Source: Methylomonas sp. UP202
GTDB lineage: Bacteria; Pseudomonadota; Gammaproteobacteria; Methylococcales; Methylomonadaceae
Direction: 5' to 3'
Length of the DNA stretch: 64,000 bases
NCBI RefSeq assembly: GCF_029910655.1
Contig: NZ_CP123897.1
Span: 1,426,001 to 1,490,000, forward strand
This document shows, in pieces, positions 8,115 to 17,354 of the stretch (within the stretch, counting starts at the first letter, position 1; every line of letters begins with the position of its first letter). The notes under the pieces were generated by a model. It worked only from the letters and a program-made list of their open reading frames with translations. It did not search any database and was not told the origin of the DNA. A program made the translations under genes and the position numbers.

Positions 8115-8309
8115 CCTCCACCTCCTTAAATCGGTCCGAACCGGGGTCGGTAAGCGGCGCTTGAACGCCTATTTTATTCCGATAAACGGAATAGTGAATT
8201 GTAATTTGTCTGTATTCTGTTTATTCGAAGTAGTCAATACACTGTCCCCACGGTTGGCAAAGGCCGGCCGCAACGCAAATCCACTACGCCTAACATGACA
8301 GAGGTTTTT
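8115..8309. promoter_or_regulatory. divergent LysR/GST promoter region
   Basis: The spacer between the two divergent genes contains an AT-rich block at about 8168-8240 within otherwise GC-rich sequence, where both promoters and a LysR T-N11-A type operator would be expected. I cannot fix -35/-10 boxes with certainty. Confidence 0.45.
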
Positions 8310-8927
8310 ATGAAAATTTACGAATTCCGCGCTTTCCCCAATCCGCTCCGCGCCCGGATGGCCGCCGCCGAAAAAGGCTTGACCGACCGTATCGAATTTA
8401 TCCAGGTCGACGTGCCGAACGGCGAACATAAACGTCCCGAGTTTTTGCAACTGAATCCGGTCGGCAAGGTGCCGGTGTTGGTGCTGGACGATGGCACGGC
8501 GATCGCCGAGTGTACCGCGATTACCGAGTATCTGGACCATAGCGCCGGCACGCCGGTTTTGACCGGCGAAACCGCCCAACAGCGCGCGCAAATCCACATG
8601 CTGCAACGCCGCGCCGAGGCCTTGGTGCTGGACGCCGCCAGCGATTATTTCCATCACGCCACGGCCGGTTTGGGCAAGCTGGAGCCGATCCAAATTAAGG
8701 AATGGGGCGAATACCAGCGCCAGGTGGCGATCAGGGGCATGCATTATTTCGACAGCGTGCTGCGCGGCAGGCGTTATGTGATGGGCGAACAGTTGACGAT
8801 GCCGGACATCACGTTGTTTGCCGGTCTGGCCTTGATCGAGCTGCTGCAAATCGGCATTCCGGAAACTTGCACGAACTTGCGCGACTGGCGGGATCGGGTC
8901 GGGCAACGGCCGAGTGCGTCGGCTTGA
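8310..8927 (+). CDS. glutathione S-transferase family protein
   Basis: A 205-residue glutathione transferase. The N-terminal thioredoxin-like half runs MKIYEFRAFPNPLRARMAAAEKGL, then LNPVGKVPVLVLDDG and ECTAITEYLD, the glutathione-binding signature including the cis-proline loop. The C-terminal half is the all-helical substrate domain with MPDITLFAGL. I prefer the ATG at 8310 because AGAGG lies 5 bases upstream; the ATG at 8295 would leave that site inside the gene. It is cytoplasmic and conjugates glutathione to electrophiles or acts in related thiol chemistry. The substrate is unknown. It is probably controlled by the divergent LysR regulator. Confidence 0.92.
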   Translation: MKIYEFRAFPNPLRARMAAAEKGLTDRIEFIQVDVPNGEHKRPEFLQLNPVGKVPVLVLDDGTAIAECTAITEYLDHSAGTPVLTGETAQQRAQIHMLQRRAEALVLDAASDYFHHATAGLGKLEPIQIKEWGEYQRQVAIRGMHYFDSVLRGRRYVMGEQLTMPDITLFAGLALIELLQIGIPETCTNLRDWRDRVGQRPSASA

Positions 8928-8998
8928 TCGGGTTTGATCATGCCGTTTGAGTGGGCGGGAGTCTATTGCTTGGCCGCTTGAGGTTTTAAGTTCCCTTC

Positions 8999-9356
8999 GG
9001 CTCCGCTCAGGGAACGGACTCTTCGGCTCCGCTCAGGGAACGGACTCTTCGGCTCCGCTCAGGGAACGGACTCTTCGGCTCCGCTCAGGGAACGGACTCT
9101 TCGGCTCCGCTCAGGGAACGGACTCTTCGGCTCCGCTCAGGGAACGGACTCTTCGGCTCCGCTCAGGGAACGGACTCTTCGGCTCCGCTCAGGGAACGGA
9201 CTCTTCGGCTCCGCTCAGGGAACGGACTCTTCGGCTCCGCTCAGGGAACGGACTCTTCGGCTCCGCTCAGGGAACGGACTCTTCGGCTCCGCTCAGGGAA
9301 CGGACTCTTCGGCTCCGCTCAGGGAACGGACCCTTCGGCTCTGCTCAGGGAACGCC
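8999..9356 (+). repeat. tandem array, 26-bp unit x about 14
   Basis: Units beginning GGCTCCGCTCAGGGAACG recur exactly every 26 bases from 8999 to 9337, fourteen starts in all. They are essentially identical except the last one or two, which drift. Because 26 is not a multiple of three, a long frame opens with a 26-residue peptide repeat, but I do not regard it as a gene. The core TCCGCTCAGGGAA matches a short palindromic repeat scattered in many bacterial genomes. Confidence 0.95.
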
Positions 9357-9465
9357 CGGTGATACATTCGACTCCGTGCAGGGTACGGCCGGCGGTCCCT
9401 TCGGTTAAATTCTACTCCGTGCAGGGAAGGCCCGAAGGCCCTTTCGGTTAGATTCGACGCCATCC

Positions 9466-9700
9466 GGAGACGAACCGGCGGGTTCCGCGAGCGAAGGCGA
9501 ACCGGTGGGATCCCTGAACGGAGTTGAACGGGCGCGTTTCCCGAGCGGAGATGAACCGGCGGGCTCCCAGATCGGAGTTGAACCGGACGGTTCCCTGTGC
9601 GGAGTTGAACCGGACGGTTCCCGGATCGGAGTTGAACCGGACGGTTCCCTGTGCGGAGTTGAACGGGCGCGTTCCCTGAGCGGAGTCGAAGGGAATGGCC
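9466..9700 (+). repeat. tandem array, 27-bp unit x about 9
   Basis: GGAG-starting units recur every 27 bases at 9466, 9493, 9520, 9547, 9574, 9601, 9628, 9655 and 9682. Units vary more than in the 26-bp array. The common core GTTCCCTG(A/T)GCGGAG is close to the reverse complement of the 26-bp unit, so the two neighbouring arrays are inverted relative to each other. The period is a multiple of three and leaves frames open on both strands, without a convincing start or domain. Confidence 0.88.
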
Positions 9701-9775
9701 CGGTTGGCCGAAGCCGCGAAGCTTCAACAAAAAACATCCATTATTTTCATCTTTCCGCAATCGAGGTAGATCGCC

Positions 9776-10396
9776 ATGTCCAGAGCCTTTGCCGACATTT
9801 GTTTTACCGATTCGGTGCGCGCGGCGCAGAACCGTTACGGCAGCCGGGACGGCAATCTCGGTTTCGAAACCGCCGCCGATCCGCGCGCCGAACTTGGCGA
9901 AACCGAGCAGGCCTTCGTCGCCGAGCGCGACGGCTTTTACCAGGCCAGCGTCGGCGAAACCGGTTGGCCTTACGTGCAGTTTCGCGGCGGCCGGCCCGGC
10001 TTTCTAAAAGTGTTGGACCCACGCACGCTGGTTTACGCCGACGTGCGCGGCAACCGCCAATACATCAGCGTCGGCAACCTGGACGCGGACGGCCGGGTGG
10101 CGTTGATCTTGATGGATTACGCGGCGCGGCGCCGGTTGAAAATCTGGGGCGTGGCCCACATCGTCGAATTGGGCACGGCCGATTGGCCGACGGCTTTGCC
10201 AGCCGAAGCCGGCGTCGAGCGGGCCATCGTCATTGATGTAAAAGCTTACGACTGGAATTGCCCGAAGCACATCACGCCGCGTTTTACCGAAGCGCAAATC
10301 CAGCAGCGTGTTGCCGGCCTGCTAGCAGAAATCGAAGGCTTGCAAGCCGAAAACCGCCGATTGCGCGAAGGTTTGGCAGCCCGCGATCGCAGTTGA
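9776..10396 (+). CDS. pyridoxamine 5'-phosphate oxidase-like FMN-binding protein
   Basis: A 206-residue protein of the PNPOx-like split-barrel superfamily. Recognisable pieces are FVAERDGFYQASVGETGWPYVQFRGG, then LVYADVRGNRQYISVGNL and GRVALILMDYAARRRLKIWG, which form the flavin-binding barrel. The C-terminus (about 170-206) is a short coiled coil, IEGLQAENRRLREGL. Related proteins bind FMN or F420 and reduce or oxidise small molecules; the true substrate is not evident. GAGGTAG lies 7 bases before the ATG. It follows directly after the two tandem-repeat arrays, so its promoter must lie within or next to them. Confidence 0.85.
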   Translation: MSRAFADICFTDSVRAAQNRYGSRDGNLGFETAADPRAELGETEQAFVAERDGFYQASVGETGWPYVQFRGGRPGFLKVLDPRTLVYADVRGNRQYISVGNLDADGRVALILMDYAARRRLKIWGVAHIVELGTADWPTALPAEAGVERAIVIDVKAYDWNCPKHITPRFTEAQIQQRVAGLLAEIEGLQAENRRLREGLAARDRS

Positions 10397-10474
10397 ACAA
10401 CCGGCCGGCTTTGCCGCGTCGGCGCGGTTTGCGGTATGCTGCGCGCCTCGTCTTTTCGAATGCCGACAGCCGTT

Positions 10475-12064
10475 ATGAAAGCCCCACTCAAGCAACCGCA
10501 ACCGGCGGAGTTGCAAGCCATTCACCAACTATTTCAAGCCGGACAAGTCGCGTTGGCCGAGGTCCGGGCGCAAGCGTTGGCCTCGGCATTTCCCAAATCG
10601 CTGCCGGCCTTGAATTTATTGGGCATGTGTCAACAGGCGCAAGGCAAATTGCGCGAGGCGGCGGCCAGCTTTCGCAAGATGCTCGCACTCGATCCCAACA
10701 TCGCCGAAATTCACTTTAACCTCGGCGCGATTTACACCCAGCTTAACGATGCCAAGGGCGCGATGGCCGCCTATCGCAAGGCCTTGCAAATCAAGCCGGA
10801 TTTGACGGTCGCCCACTTCAACCTCGGTGCATTGCTGCAACAGCAAAGTCAGTGGCAGGAGGCGGCGACGCATTACCGGCAGGCGGTGGAACATCAGCCC
10901 GGTTACTTTCAGGCCTGGGCTAATTGGGGGGCGGTATTGCAAACGATCGGCGATCTGAAAGCCGCCGAACAGTGTTACCGTAAGGCCTTGGAAATCAACG
11001 CCGACGCGCTGGGCTATTTCAATCTCGGTACCAATCTGTACGATCAAGGCGCCCACGGCCAAGCGATCGAAGCTTTCAACCAAGCCTTACAACTGGATCC
11101 GCAATTCGCCGACGCTTGGAACGACCTGGGCGAGATTTACCGCGATCAGGCCAATATGGACGAAGCGTTGCGCTGTTACCGCGCGGCGCTGCAAGCCAAC
11201 GCCGAGCACGGCCGGGCCAATTACAATCTCGGCGAAAGTTATTGCCTGGGCGGCCAGTTCGAGCAGGCGATACCGTATTTTGCCGCCTCCGATTTTGCCG
11301 ATGCCCAAGAGCGGGTGCTTTTATGCCTGTATAAAACCGGCCAGTTCGATGCCTTTAAACAGTGCTTGGACCAGTTCATTGCTGAAGATCGTCATGGCTC
11401 GGTGTTGCTGGGCAGCCTGGCGACCCATTACGCCACCAATTTTCGTCAAGTGGACGCTTACGGCTATTGTCGCGAGCCGATGAGGTTTGTCCGGCATACG
11501 TTTATCGAAGAATTGGCCGACCCGAATAGCGCATTGCTGAGTCAATTGTTGGACGACGTCAAACACCTGGCCATCGCCGAGCGCAAGCAGGGCCGTTTAT
11601 ATTACGGCATGCAATCGGCGGGGAACTTGCTGCAGCGGCCGGAAGCGTCGTTTCAACAATTGGCGATGTTAATCCGCGCCAAAGTCAAAGCCTACCGGGA
11701 CCACTTCGCCGGTAGCGACGACGCGTTGATCCGGCGCTTTCCGAAAACCCTGGAGTTTGCCAGTTCCTGGTATTTACGGATGAATCAGGGCGGCTATCTG
11801 ACTTCCCACATCCATGAGGAAGGTTGGATCAGCGGCTGCGTGTATCTGCAATTGCCGGATAAATGCGATAGCCACGAAGGCAGCTTCGAATACGGCACCG
11901 ATGGCGACGATTACCCGCGCCTGCACGACGACTTCCCGACCCAAATCGTCGATCAAAAAGTCGGCGATTTGGTGTTGTTCCCATCCTCGCTGTTCCACCG
12001 CACCATTCCGTTCAATTCCGACCAGGAACGCATCTGCATTGCGTTCGATATAAAGCCGGCTTGA
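10475..12064 (+). CDS. TPR protein with C-terminal 2OG-Fe(II) oxygenase domain
   Basis: About 529 residues. The N-terminal two thirds hold roughly seven tetratricopeptide repeats, for example AEIHFNLGAIYTQLNDAKGAMAAYRKALQIKP. The last 110 residues match the 2OG-FeII_Oxy_5-type cupin: NQGGYLTSHIHEEGWISGCVYLQLP supplies the His and acidic iron ligands, FPSSLFHRTIPF the second His, and ERICIAFD the 2-oxoglutarate-binding Arg. It probably hydroxylates a protein or peptide presented by the TPR superhelix; the target is unknown. Start choice is uncertain: ATGs also occur at 10436 and 10460 in frame, and none has a good ribosome site. It immediately precedes the surface-protein cluster. Confidence 0.85.
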   Translation: MKAPLKQPQPAELQAIHQLFQAGQVALAEVRAQALASAFPKSLPALNLLGMCQQAQGKLREAAASFRKMLALDPNIAEIHFNLGAIYTQLNDAKGAMAAYRKALQIKPDLTVAHFNLGALLQQQSQWQEAATHYRQAVEHQPGYFQAWANWGAVLQTIGDLKAAEQCYRKALEINADALGYFNLGTNLYDQGAHGQAIEAFNQALQLDPQFADAWNDLGEIYRDQANMDEALRCYRAALQANAEHGRANYNLGESYCLGGQFEQAIPYFAASDFADAQERVLLCLYKTGQFDAFKQCLDQFIAEDRHGSVLLGSLATHYATNFRQVDAYGYCREPMRFVRHTFIEELADPNSALLSQLLDDVKHLAIAERKQGRLYYGMQSAGNLLQRPEASFQQLAMLIRAKVKAYRDHFAGSDDALIRRFPKTLEFASSWYLRMNQGGYLTSHIHEEGWISGCVYLQLPDKCDSHEGSFEYGTDGDDYPRLHDDFPTQIVDQKVGDLVLFPSSLFHRTIPFNSDQERICIAFDIKPA

Positions 12065-12771
12065 ATCGCGCGCGGCAAAACCAGGGTCGCCGGCGTCGCC
12101 GTTTGGCGAAGACAAGCAGAAGGCTAAGCGCGCGTTAGTCGTTAACCGGTTGCCGAAGCAGGCATTAGGCCGGCTCGGCTTAGCGCTTATGGCTTACTTC
12201 CGTCAGGCCGAGGGCTCGCCACTCGTCGGCGAGTCGTTGCCGAACTTTCGGCGTTTCAGGCATGGGCTTCCAAATCGCAATAAACCGACGCTGCAGCGCG
12301 ACGGCGGCGTCGATTGACAGGCGAAGCGGTAAACGATCGTGAACCATACTATTTCTCAGGTATTTTCAATGAAGCCTGTTATTCAATTTGTTCGCGGCTT
12401 AACTAAAAAGCTAACGATTGAATATATGTAAAAACCTATCGCCTTAGTCTGATGCCTTCCCCGTAGCCCCGATTGTCAGAGTAGCTTCCAGGCTCATGCT
12501 GGCAGTGGCTAGTCCAAAAAACCCGGATTGACAAACAATTTCGTTATAACTTATTGTGCATAACGTCGATATATTTTGACGGATATAACAAATCGAAAAA
12601 ATTCTCGTCGCCAGGGTCATCTTAAATACAGGCTTTGTTTGGGACTTGGCGGCGGAACGGCATGTGGCTTCCTGCGCTTGGTACTTGGTATAGGACTGCT
12701 GGGGACTTGGGCTAACAGCCGCGACTTTAAAAACGCACGGACCACTTTATTTGACCCAGAGGAAGAAAACC
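12065..12771. other. 700-bp spacer before the PEP-CTERM/peroxidase cluster
   Basis: Apart from a possible 55-codon minus-strand frame at 12180-12347, I see no gene here. The stretch from about 12350 to 12600 is more AT-rich than the surroundings and is a reasonable place for the promoter of the gene at 12772. Confidence 0.5.
12180..12347 (-). CDS. possible small protein, 55 residues, hypothetical
   Basis: ATG at 12347 to TAA at 12180. The translation (MVHDRLPLRLSIDAAVALQR at the start, a middle with an IWKP motif, then DEWRALGL) has the balanced composition of a real helical protein, but the upstream ribosome site is weak. No family is recognised. It may be a gene or a remnant. Confidence 0.3.
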   Translation of the reverse strand: MVHDRLPLRLSIDAAVALQRRFIAIWKPMPETPKVRQRLADEWRALGLTEVSHKR

Positions 12772-13773
12772 ATGCAAAACCTGAAATCGATAGCTCGTAC
12801 CGTCTTGGCCGCTTCGGTCATTGCACTGTCGCTGCCGGCAAGCGCCGAGGCGGATGTCATGCTGAGCGGTTACCTGAAAAGCGGTAGCCCGGCAAGTTTC
12901 AGCATCGCCGATCTGCAAGCTTTCGGCGCCGCTACGTCGGTAACGGTCGGCGGCAATACCTATACCGGCGTGTCGCTGTATAGTTATTTGAACAGCTATG
13001 TCGCCACGCAGCCCAACAGCGCGAATGGCCCGAAAAACGATCTCTTACGTGAATTTGTGGTTGCGACCGGTAATAACGGTAGCGCCGTGTACACGATGGG
13101 CAATCAGCTCGGCGGCAACTTCGGGGGAGCCCAGGACATCATTGCCTTTCAAGACAGCAACGGCGTCTTGGCCGCGCCCAGCCTGATCGCGGCCGACGGC
13201 GCCAGCGTGACCAGCCTGACCAGTTTGGATGTCGGTCATGTCGCTTGGCAGGGAACAGGGAGTGGTGGCATAGCGAATTCATTCACGGTCGGTGGTGCGG
13301 TAAGCAATCCCGGTAGCTACTCGCTGGCCAACTTACCGGGCTCGCTGACCCCGATTACGACTTTCAGCAATTTGGCGACGGGTTCGGCGACCGGATTCAC
13401 CGGCGTGTCGATGTGGGATTTATTGGTGGCGTCCGGTATCTCGACCAATCCGTCATCGCTGAAAACTTCCTATGTGGTCGCGACCGCTACCGACAATTAC
13501 ACCGTGGTCTACTCGCTCGGCGAGATCCTGGCGCGGCAAGCTAGCGGCACGCCCGACTTGATTGCTTACGCCGACGGCATAGGCAGTGGTTTGGGCAATG
13601 CCGGGGTCTTCCGCACGATCATTCCCGGCGATACTCGAGGCGGACGCTACATGTCCAACTTGAGCAGCTTGACCGTGGTCAACGCGGTACCGTTGCCGGC
13701 CGCGGCTTGGATGATGCTGAGCGGCGTGCTGGGATTGGCATTCCAATCGCGTAAACGCGTTATAGCCGCTTAA
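12772..13773 (+). CDS. exported PEP-CTERM-like protein with two molybdopterin-oxidoreductase-like domains
   Basis: A 333-residue exported protein. Residues 1-27 are a signal peptide ending PASAEA. Two tandem copies of a domain follow, about 30-165 and 170-305. Each has FSIADLQAF or SYSLANLPG at the start, YTGVSLYSYL or FTGVSMWDLL, an EFVVATG or YVVATAT segment, and in copy 2 IPGDTRGGRYMSNLSSLTV at the end. This pattern resembles the molybdopterin-binding fold of sulfite-oxidase-type enzymes, but I do not see the Cys that binds molybdenum, so it is probably non-catalytic. The C-terminus VPLPAAAWMMLSG plus a helix and RKR is the sorting signal. GAGGAAG precedes the ATG. Confidence 0.82.
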   Translation: MQNLKSIARTVLAASVIALSLPASAEADVMLSGYLKSGSPASFSIADLQAFGAATSVTVGGNTYTGVSLYSYLNSYVATQPNSANGPKNDLLREFVVATGNNGSAVYTMGNQLGGNFGGAQDIIAFQDSNGVLAAPSLIAADGASVTSLTSLDVGHVAWQGTGSGGIANSFTVGGAVSNPGSYSLANLPGSLTPITTFSNLATGSATGFTGVSMWDLLVASGISTNPSSLKTSYVVATATDNYTVVYSLGEILARQASGTPDLIAYADGIGSGLGNAGVFRTIIPGDTRGGRYMSNLSSLTVVNAVPLPAAAWMMLSGVLGLAFQSRKRVIAA

Positions 13774-13876
13774 ATCATTCGGTTCGGCGCACGCCGGACC
13801 CACGCCGATCCCTTGGTGTGCGACCGGCTACGCCGAGTCGCCTGATAACTTGTAAAAACAGTCGCGAGAATTTTCC

Positions 13877-16135
13877 ATGCGTGCCATGTATCGAATGCTT
13901 TGCGGCGGCGCTCTGCTGTCCGCTGTGATGACCTTGCAGGCCGCCGGCCCTCTACCGGTCTCGCTGCGCGGGGTGCCGACGCCACCGGTGCCCGGCCTGC
14001 TGGACGGCGCCAATCCGATCGTGGTCGATAAAAACGCCGCCATCGCCTTGGGCAAGGCCTTGTTTTGGGATCAGAACGTCGGCTCCGACGGTCAGGCCTG
14101 CGCCTCCTGCCACTTCAGCGCCGGCGCCGACGGCCGGCTCAAAAACCAAATCAATCCGGGACAAAATTCGGCGCAACCGGCCGGGCAAACCTTCGATGCC
14201 TTGCCGTCCGGCGCCGGCGGTCCCAATCACACGCTGGTGGCCGAGGACTTTCCGTTGCAACGCTTCGGCAACGTCACCGACAATAGCACGCTGATTTACA
14301 ACACCGATGACGTGGCCGGCTCGGCCGGCAGCTTCGGCGGCGAGTTTCAAGGCACTTCGACCTTCAGTGGTGCCAACGACCAATGCCGGCGCGGCGCCAA
14401 CGAGGTGTTTAACGTCGGCCACGTCGGTACCCGCAAGGTCACGCCGCGCAATGCGCCAACCGTGATTAACGCGGTGTTCAACCACCGCAACTTCTGGGAC
14501 GGCCGCGCCAACAACAGCTTCAACGGCAGCAGTCCGTGGGGGCCGCGCGATCCGGATGCCGGCGTGTGGATCAAGCTCAATGCCAGGACCGTCGTCAAAC
14601 AACGCTTGAATCTGATCAACTCGGCGCTGGCCTCGCAAGCGGTGGCGCCGCCGATTTTCAACGACATCGAAATGGGCTGCCACGGCCGCACCTGGCCGGA
14701 CATCGGCCGCAAATTGCTCAATCGCCAACCGCTGCAAAGCCAGCCGGTACATCCGCAAGACAGCGTGTTGGGCGGGTTAAGCAACAGCGGCGCCGGCGAT
14801 CTGAAGCCGGGCTTGAAAACCACCTACAAAAACCTGGTCATCCAGGCTTTCAACTCCCAATATTGGGCTTACAGCGGTGTCGGCAAATTCGGCGCCCCGG
14901 CCAACGGCGGTGCGGCCTACAACCAGATGGAAGCCAACTTCGCGATGTTTTTCGGTCTGGCGATTCAATTGTACGAATCGACCTTGGTATCCGACCAATC
15001 GCCGCTGGATTTAAGCCCGCTGGATGCGGCCATGATTCCGACTTGGTCCAATGTATCCGATCCGGCGCTGGTCGCGTCGCTGAAACGCGGCGTTAGTCTT
15101 TTCGTTAACAATAACTGCTCGTTGTGCCACGCCGGACCAACGCTTAGTTTGGCGGCAGTGGCGACGAACGCCGCATTGGTTGCGCCGACGCCGGGCGCGA
15201 CCTTCGGCCCGCCCGCGACCCCCATCGCCTACGGCCCCAATGCCTTTGGCCCGAATAATATTGCCGCCGGCGCCGGCATCTCCCGCTATGTCAATCCGGT
15301 CACTCGCGATAATACCGGCCAGAACCTGCCGCGCCTGATGGATTTGGGCTACACCAATGTCGGCGTGACTAAGCCGGATACCGATCCCGGCGTGGCCGGC
15401 GTCGATCCCTTCGGCCAGCCGTTATCGTTCGCGGCCCAATACGTGGAATATCTGGCCGGTAATAACGCCGGGGTCTTCGATTTGCCGATCGACAACGTGC
15501 GTAGCTGCGACTTTCTGATTCCGCTGGCGGTCAACTTGAACGCTCCGCTCAGCAATATTTTCCTGCCCGGCGACGGCATCCAGGCCGACGGCAGCCGGGA
15601 AGGGGGGGCGCGCAACCAAAACTGCCGCAACGCCAATCCGGTCACGGCCTATATCCCGACCGTCGCCGCTGCTCAGGCTAACCGGAACGGTAGCAAAATG
15701 GCGGTCGCGACCAACGCCGCGTTCAAGGTGCCGACCCTGCGCAACGTCGAATTGACCGGGCCTTACATGCACAACGGTGGCATGGCGACGCTGGTGCAAG
15801 TCATCGAGTTCTACGCCAGGCACGGCAATTTCGCCAGTCCGGAATTGCACGGCGTGATCGGCCCGATCGCGGCAAATTTGATCAACCCGCAAAACACCGA
15901 CGATCTGAGTAATTTCCTGAAAGCGCTGACCGACGAACGGGTGCGCTACCAAAAAGCCCCGTTCGACCATCCGCAATTAACCGTCGCCCACGGCCACGTC
16001 GGCAACGATGTGCAAGTTGAAGCCGGCAATTCGCTGGGTGCCGATTTGGCCAAGGACGAAACGCTGACCTTGCCGGCGGTCGGCGCCGACGGCGCGGCCG
16101 CGCCGATTACCCCGTTTTTAGCGCCGCTGCCCTAA
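13877..16135 (+). CDS. large di-heme cytochrome c peroxidase (CCP1)
   Basis: A 752-residue exported c-type cytochrome of the bacterial di-heme peroxidase/MauG superfamily, about twice the length of classical CcpA. A signal peptide (residues 1-23) is followed by NAAIALGKALFWDQ and the first heme site CASCH (75-79); the second, CSLCH, lies near residue 414. The C-terminal FKVPTLRNVELTGPYMHNGG and LSNFLKALTDERV are family landmarks. Extra Cys residues (CRRGANE, GCHGRTW, SCDFL, NCRNA) may form disulfides. The family reduces peroxide or, as in MauG, oxidatively modifies a protein partner; methanotroph homologues are surface-associated. It sits 44 bases upstream of a PEP-CTERM gene, with which it was duplicated. 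Confidence 0.93.
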   Translation: MRAMYRMLCGGALLSAVMTLQAAGPLPVSLRGVPTPPVPGLLDGANPIVVDKNAAIALGKALFWDQNVGSDGQACASCHFSAGADGRLKNQINPGQNSAQPAGQTFDALPSGAGGPNHTLVAEDFPLQRFGNVTDNSTLIYNTDDVAGSAGSFGGEFQGTSTFSGANDQCRRGANEVFNVGHVGTRKVTPRNAPTVINAVFNHRNFWDGRANNSFNGSSPWGPRDPDAGVWIKLNARTVVKQRLNLINSALASQAVAPPIFNDIEMGCHGRTWPDIGRKLLNRQPLQSQPVHPQDSVLGGLSNSGAGDLKPGLKTTYKNLVIQAFNSQYWAYSGVGKFGAPANGGAAYNQMEANFAMFFGLAIQLYESTLVSDQSPLDLSPLDAAMIPTWSNVSDPALVASLKRGVSLFVNNNCSLCHAGPTLSLAAVATNAALVAPTPGATFGPPATPIAYGPNAFGPNNIAAGAGISRYVNPVTRDNTGQNLPRLMDLGYTNVGVTKPDTDPGVAGVDPFGQPLSFAAQYVEYLAGNNAGVFDLPIDNVRSCDFLIPLAVNLNAPLSNIFLPGDGIQADGSREGGARNQNCRNANPVTAYIPTVAAAQANRNGSKMAVATNAAFKVPTLRNVELTGPYMHNGGMATLVQVIEFYARHGNFASPELHGVIGPIAANLINPQNTDDLSNFLKALTDERVRYQKAPFDHPQLTVAHGHVGNDVQVEAGNSLGADLAKDETLTLPAVGADGAAAPITPFLAPLP

Positions 16136-16179
16136 GGCTGGCCCGCGCGCGTATCGACTCCCAACATTCGGAAACCACT

Positions 16180-16950
16180 ATGAAAACAGCGTTTTTTAGA
16201 CCGCTAAACCTAGGCCTAGCATTGGCGCTAAGCCTGTGCCGGCTAAATTCTGCCCACGCATCCGCCAGCTACGACAGCATCGTCACGCTGAGCTACTCGA
16301 TCGGCATTTTAGACAGCACCAATCCCACGGCCGGCGACAGGACGGGCTTGTCCATCCTCGGAACCTATCAGCAAGCTAGCGACGACCAAAACTTTTACGC
16401 AGTCGTCGGCGGCGACGGCCAGTACCAGTCTTACAGTCCCAATCCGGCCGCCGCTACGGTTAGCGGCAAGTTCACCGGTTTGTATTCCGTCGGCGGCAAC
16501 GTTAACTCAGGCAGCGTCGACAGCTTGTTGACGGGATTATTCGGCCTGGAATTGAACAACAACGGTCCGTATAGCTACAACGTGGCCGTTGATTTTCAGT
16601 ACGCACTGCAAGCGGCCGCTCACGGCGAATTCGCCAGCACCAACATTTTGTTCGATTACTGGGACGAGGGCGGCTCGAATTCCGGCTTCGACTATGTCTC
16701 GGCCGACGCGTTTAGCGGCGATCCGGACGATCAGCAATCGGCGGCGGATACCGCCACGTTTCATTTTGGCTTAGCAGCCGGCGCTACTCGACAGCTCTAC
16801 GCCCAAGCCGGCATTAGTTCCCATCTGGAATCGGCGGACGCATCGCCGGTACCGCTGCCCGGCGCTGTCTGGCTGTTCTTAAGCGGCGCATCGGCGAGTC
16901 TCGGGCTTGCCGGCCGGAGGCAACGCGCCGAGGGCGCCCGCCAAGCTTAA
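16180..16950 (+). CDS. exported PEP-CTERM-like protein, partner of CCP1
   Basis: A 256-residue exported protein with no named domain. A signal peptide covers residues 1-28 (ending SAHASA). The body is predicted to be mostly beta with many Ser, Gly, Asn and Tyr. A conserved FDYWDE segment occurs near residue 160. The C-terminal VPLPGAVWLFLSG, a helix and GRRQR make the sorting signal. It follows CCP1 by 44 bases and is probably co-transcribed. The first 65 codons are nearly identical to those of the gene at 23675, after which the two diverge, so the N-terminus has been homogenised or recently copied. Function unknown; a substrate or docking partner of the peroxidase is possible. Confidence 0.8.
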   Translation: MKTAFFRPLNLGLALALSLCRLNSAHASASYDSIVTLSYSIGILDSTNPTAGDRTGLSILGTYQQASDDQNFYAVVGGDGQYQSYSPNPAAATVSGKFTGLYSVGGNVNSGSVDSLLTGLFGLELNNNGPYSYNVAVDFQYALQAAAHGEFASTNILFDYWDEGGSNSGFDYVSADAFSGDPDDQQSAADTATFHFGLAAGATRQLYAQAGISSHLESADASPVPLPGAVWLFLSGASASLGLAGRRQRAEGARQA

Positions 16951-17354
16951 CGCCATATCCGCGATGACGGCCCGGACACCGAAAAACCGGTGGTTAACCC
17001 AGCGCAAGGACGCGCGCCTTTAACCGGCGGATTGTCGGGTTTGGCTAGTCCCGCCGCGCGAATCGGCCTCATGCGGCGGCAAGCCGGTGTAAGCGCGTGA
17101 AATCTCTGGGTGGGTTTCACGGGTGAGGGTGCGTTCATACTCGGGGGTGTCCGTCGCCACGACGCGAACAACGTATGAACAGCGCGGGCTAGGACGTTCC
17201 GCGTGGCATGGTCCGGAGGGCAATGCCGAGGAGGGGGAGCGATGATGCGCTCGGCCATGGACAGGCTGGCATTGATCGAACAGGCGAGTTCGATCGATGC
17301 CGACTTTGATTGCTGAACGCTACTTATCGTTAATTCATCGGACTTGAGTGATTT
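16951..17354. other. 400-bp spacer, nothing recognised
   Basis: GC-rich sequence between two PEP-CTERM genes. Minus-strand frames are open at 16947-17258 but show no domain, odd composition and no ribosome site. It presumably holds a terminator for the CCP1 unit and the promoter of the gene at 17355, neither of which I can place. Confidence 0.5.

Noticed and set aside
8947-9408. 154-residue + strand frame with a 26-residue peptide repeat
   Set aside because: It follows entirely from the 26-bp tandem DNA repeat cycling through three frames; there is no ribosome site or domain.
16947-17258. 103-residue minus-strand frame between PEP-CTERM genes
   Set aside because: No recognised motif and poor start; opposite strand is also open.
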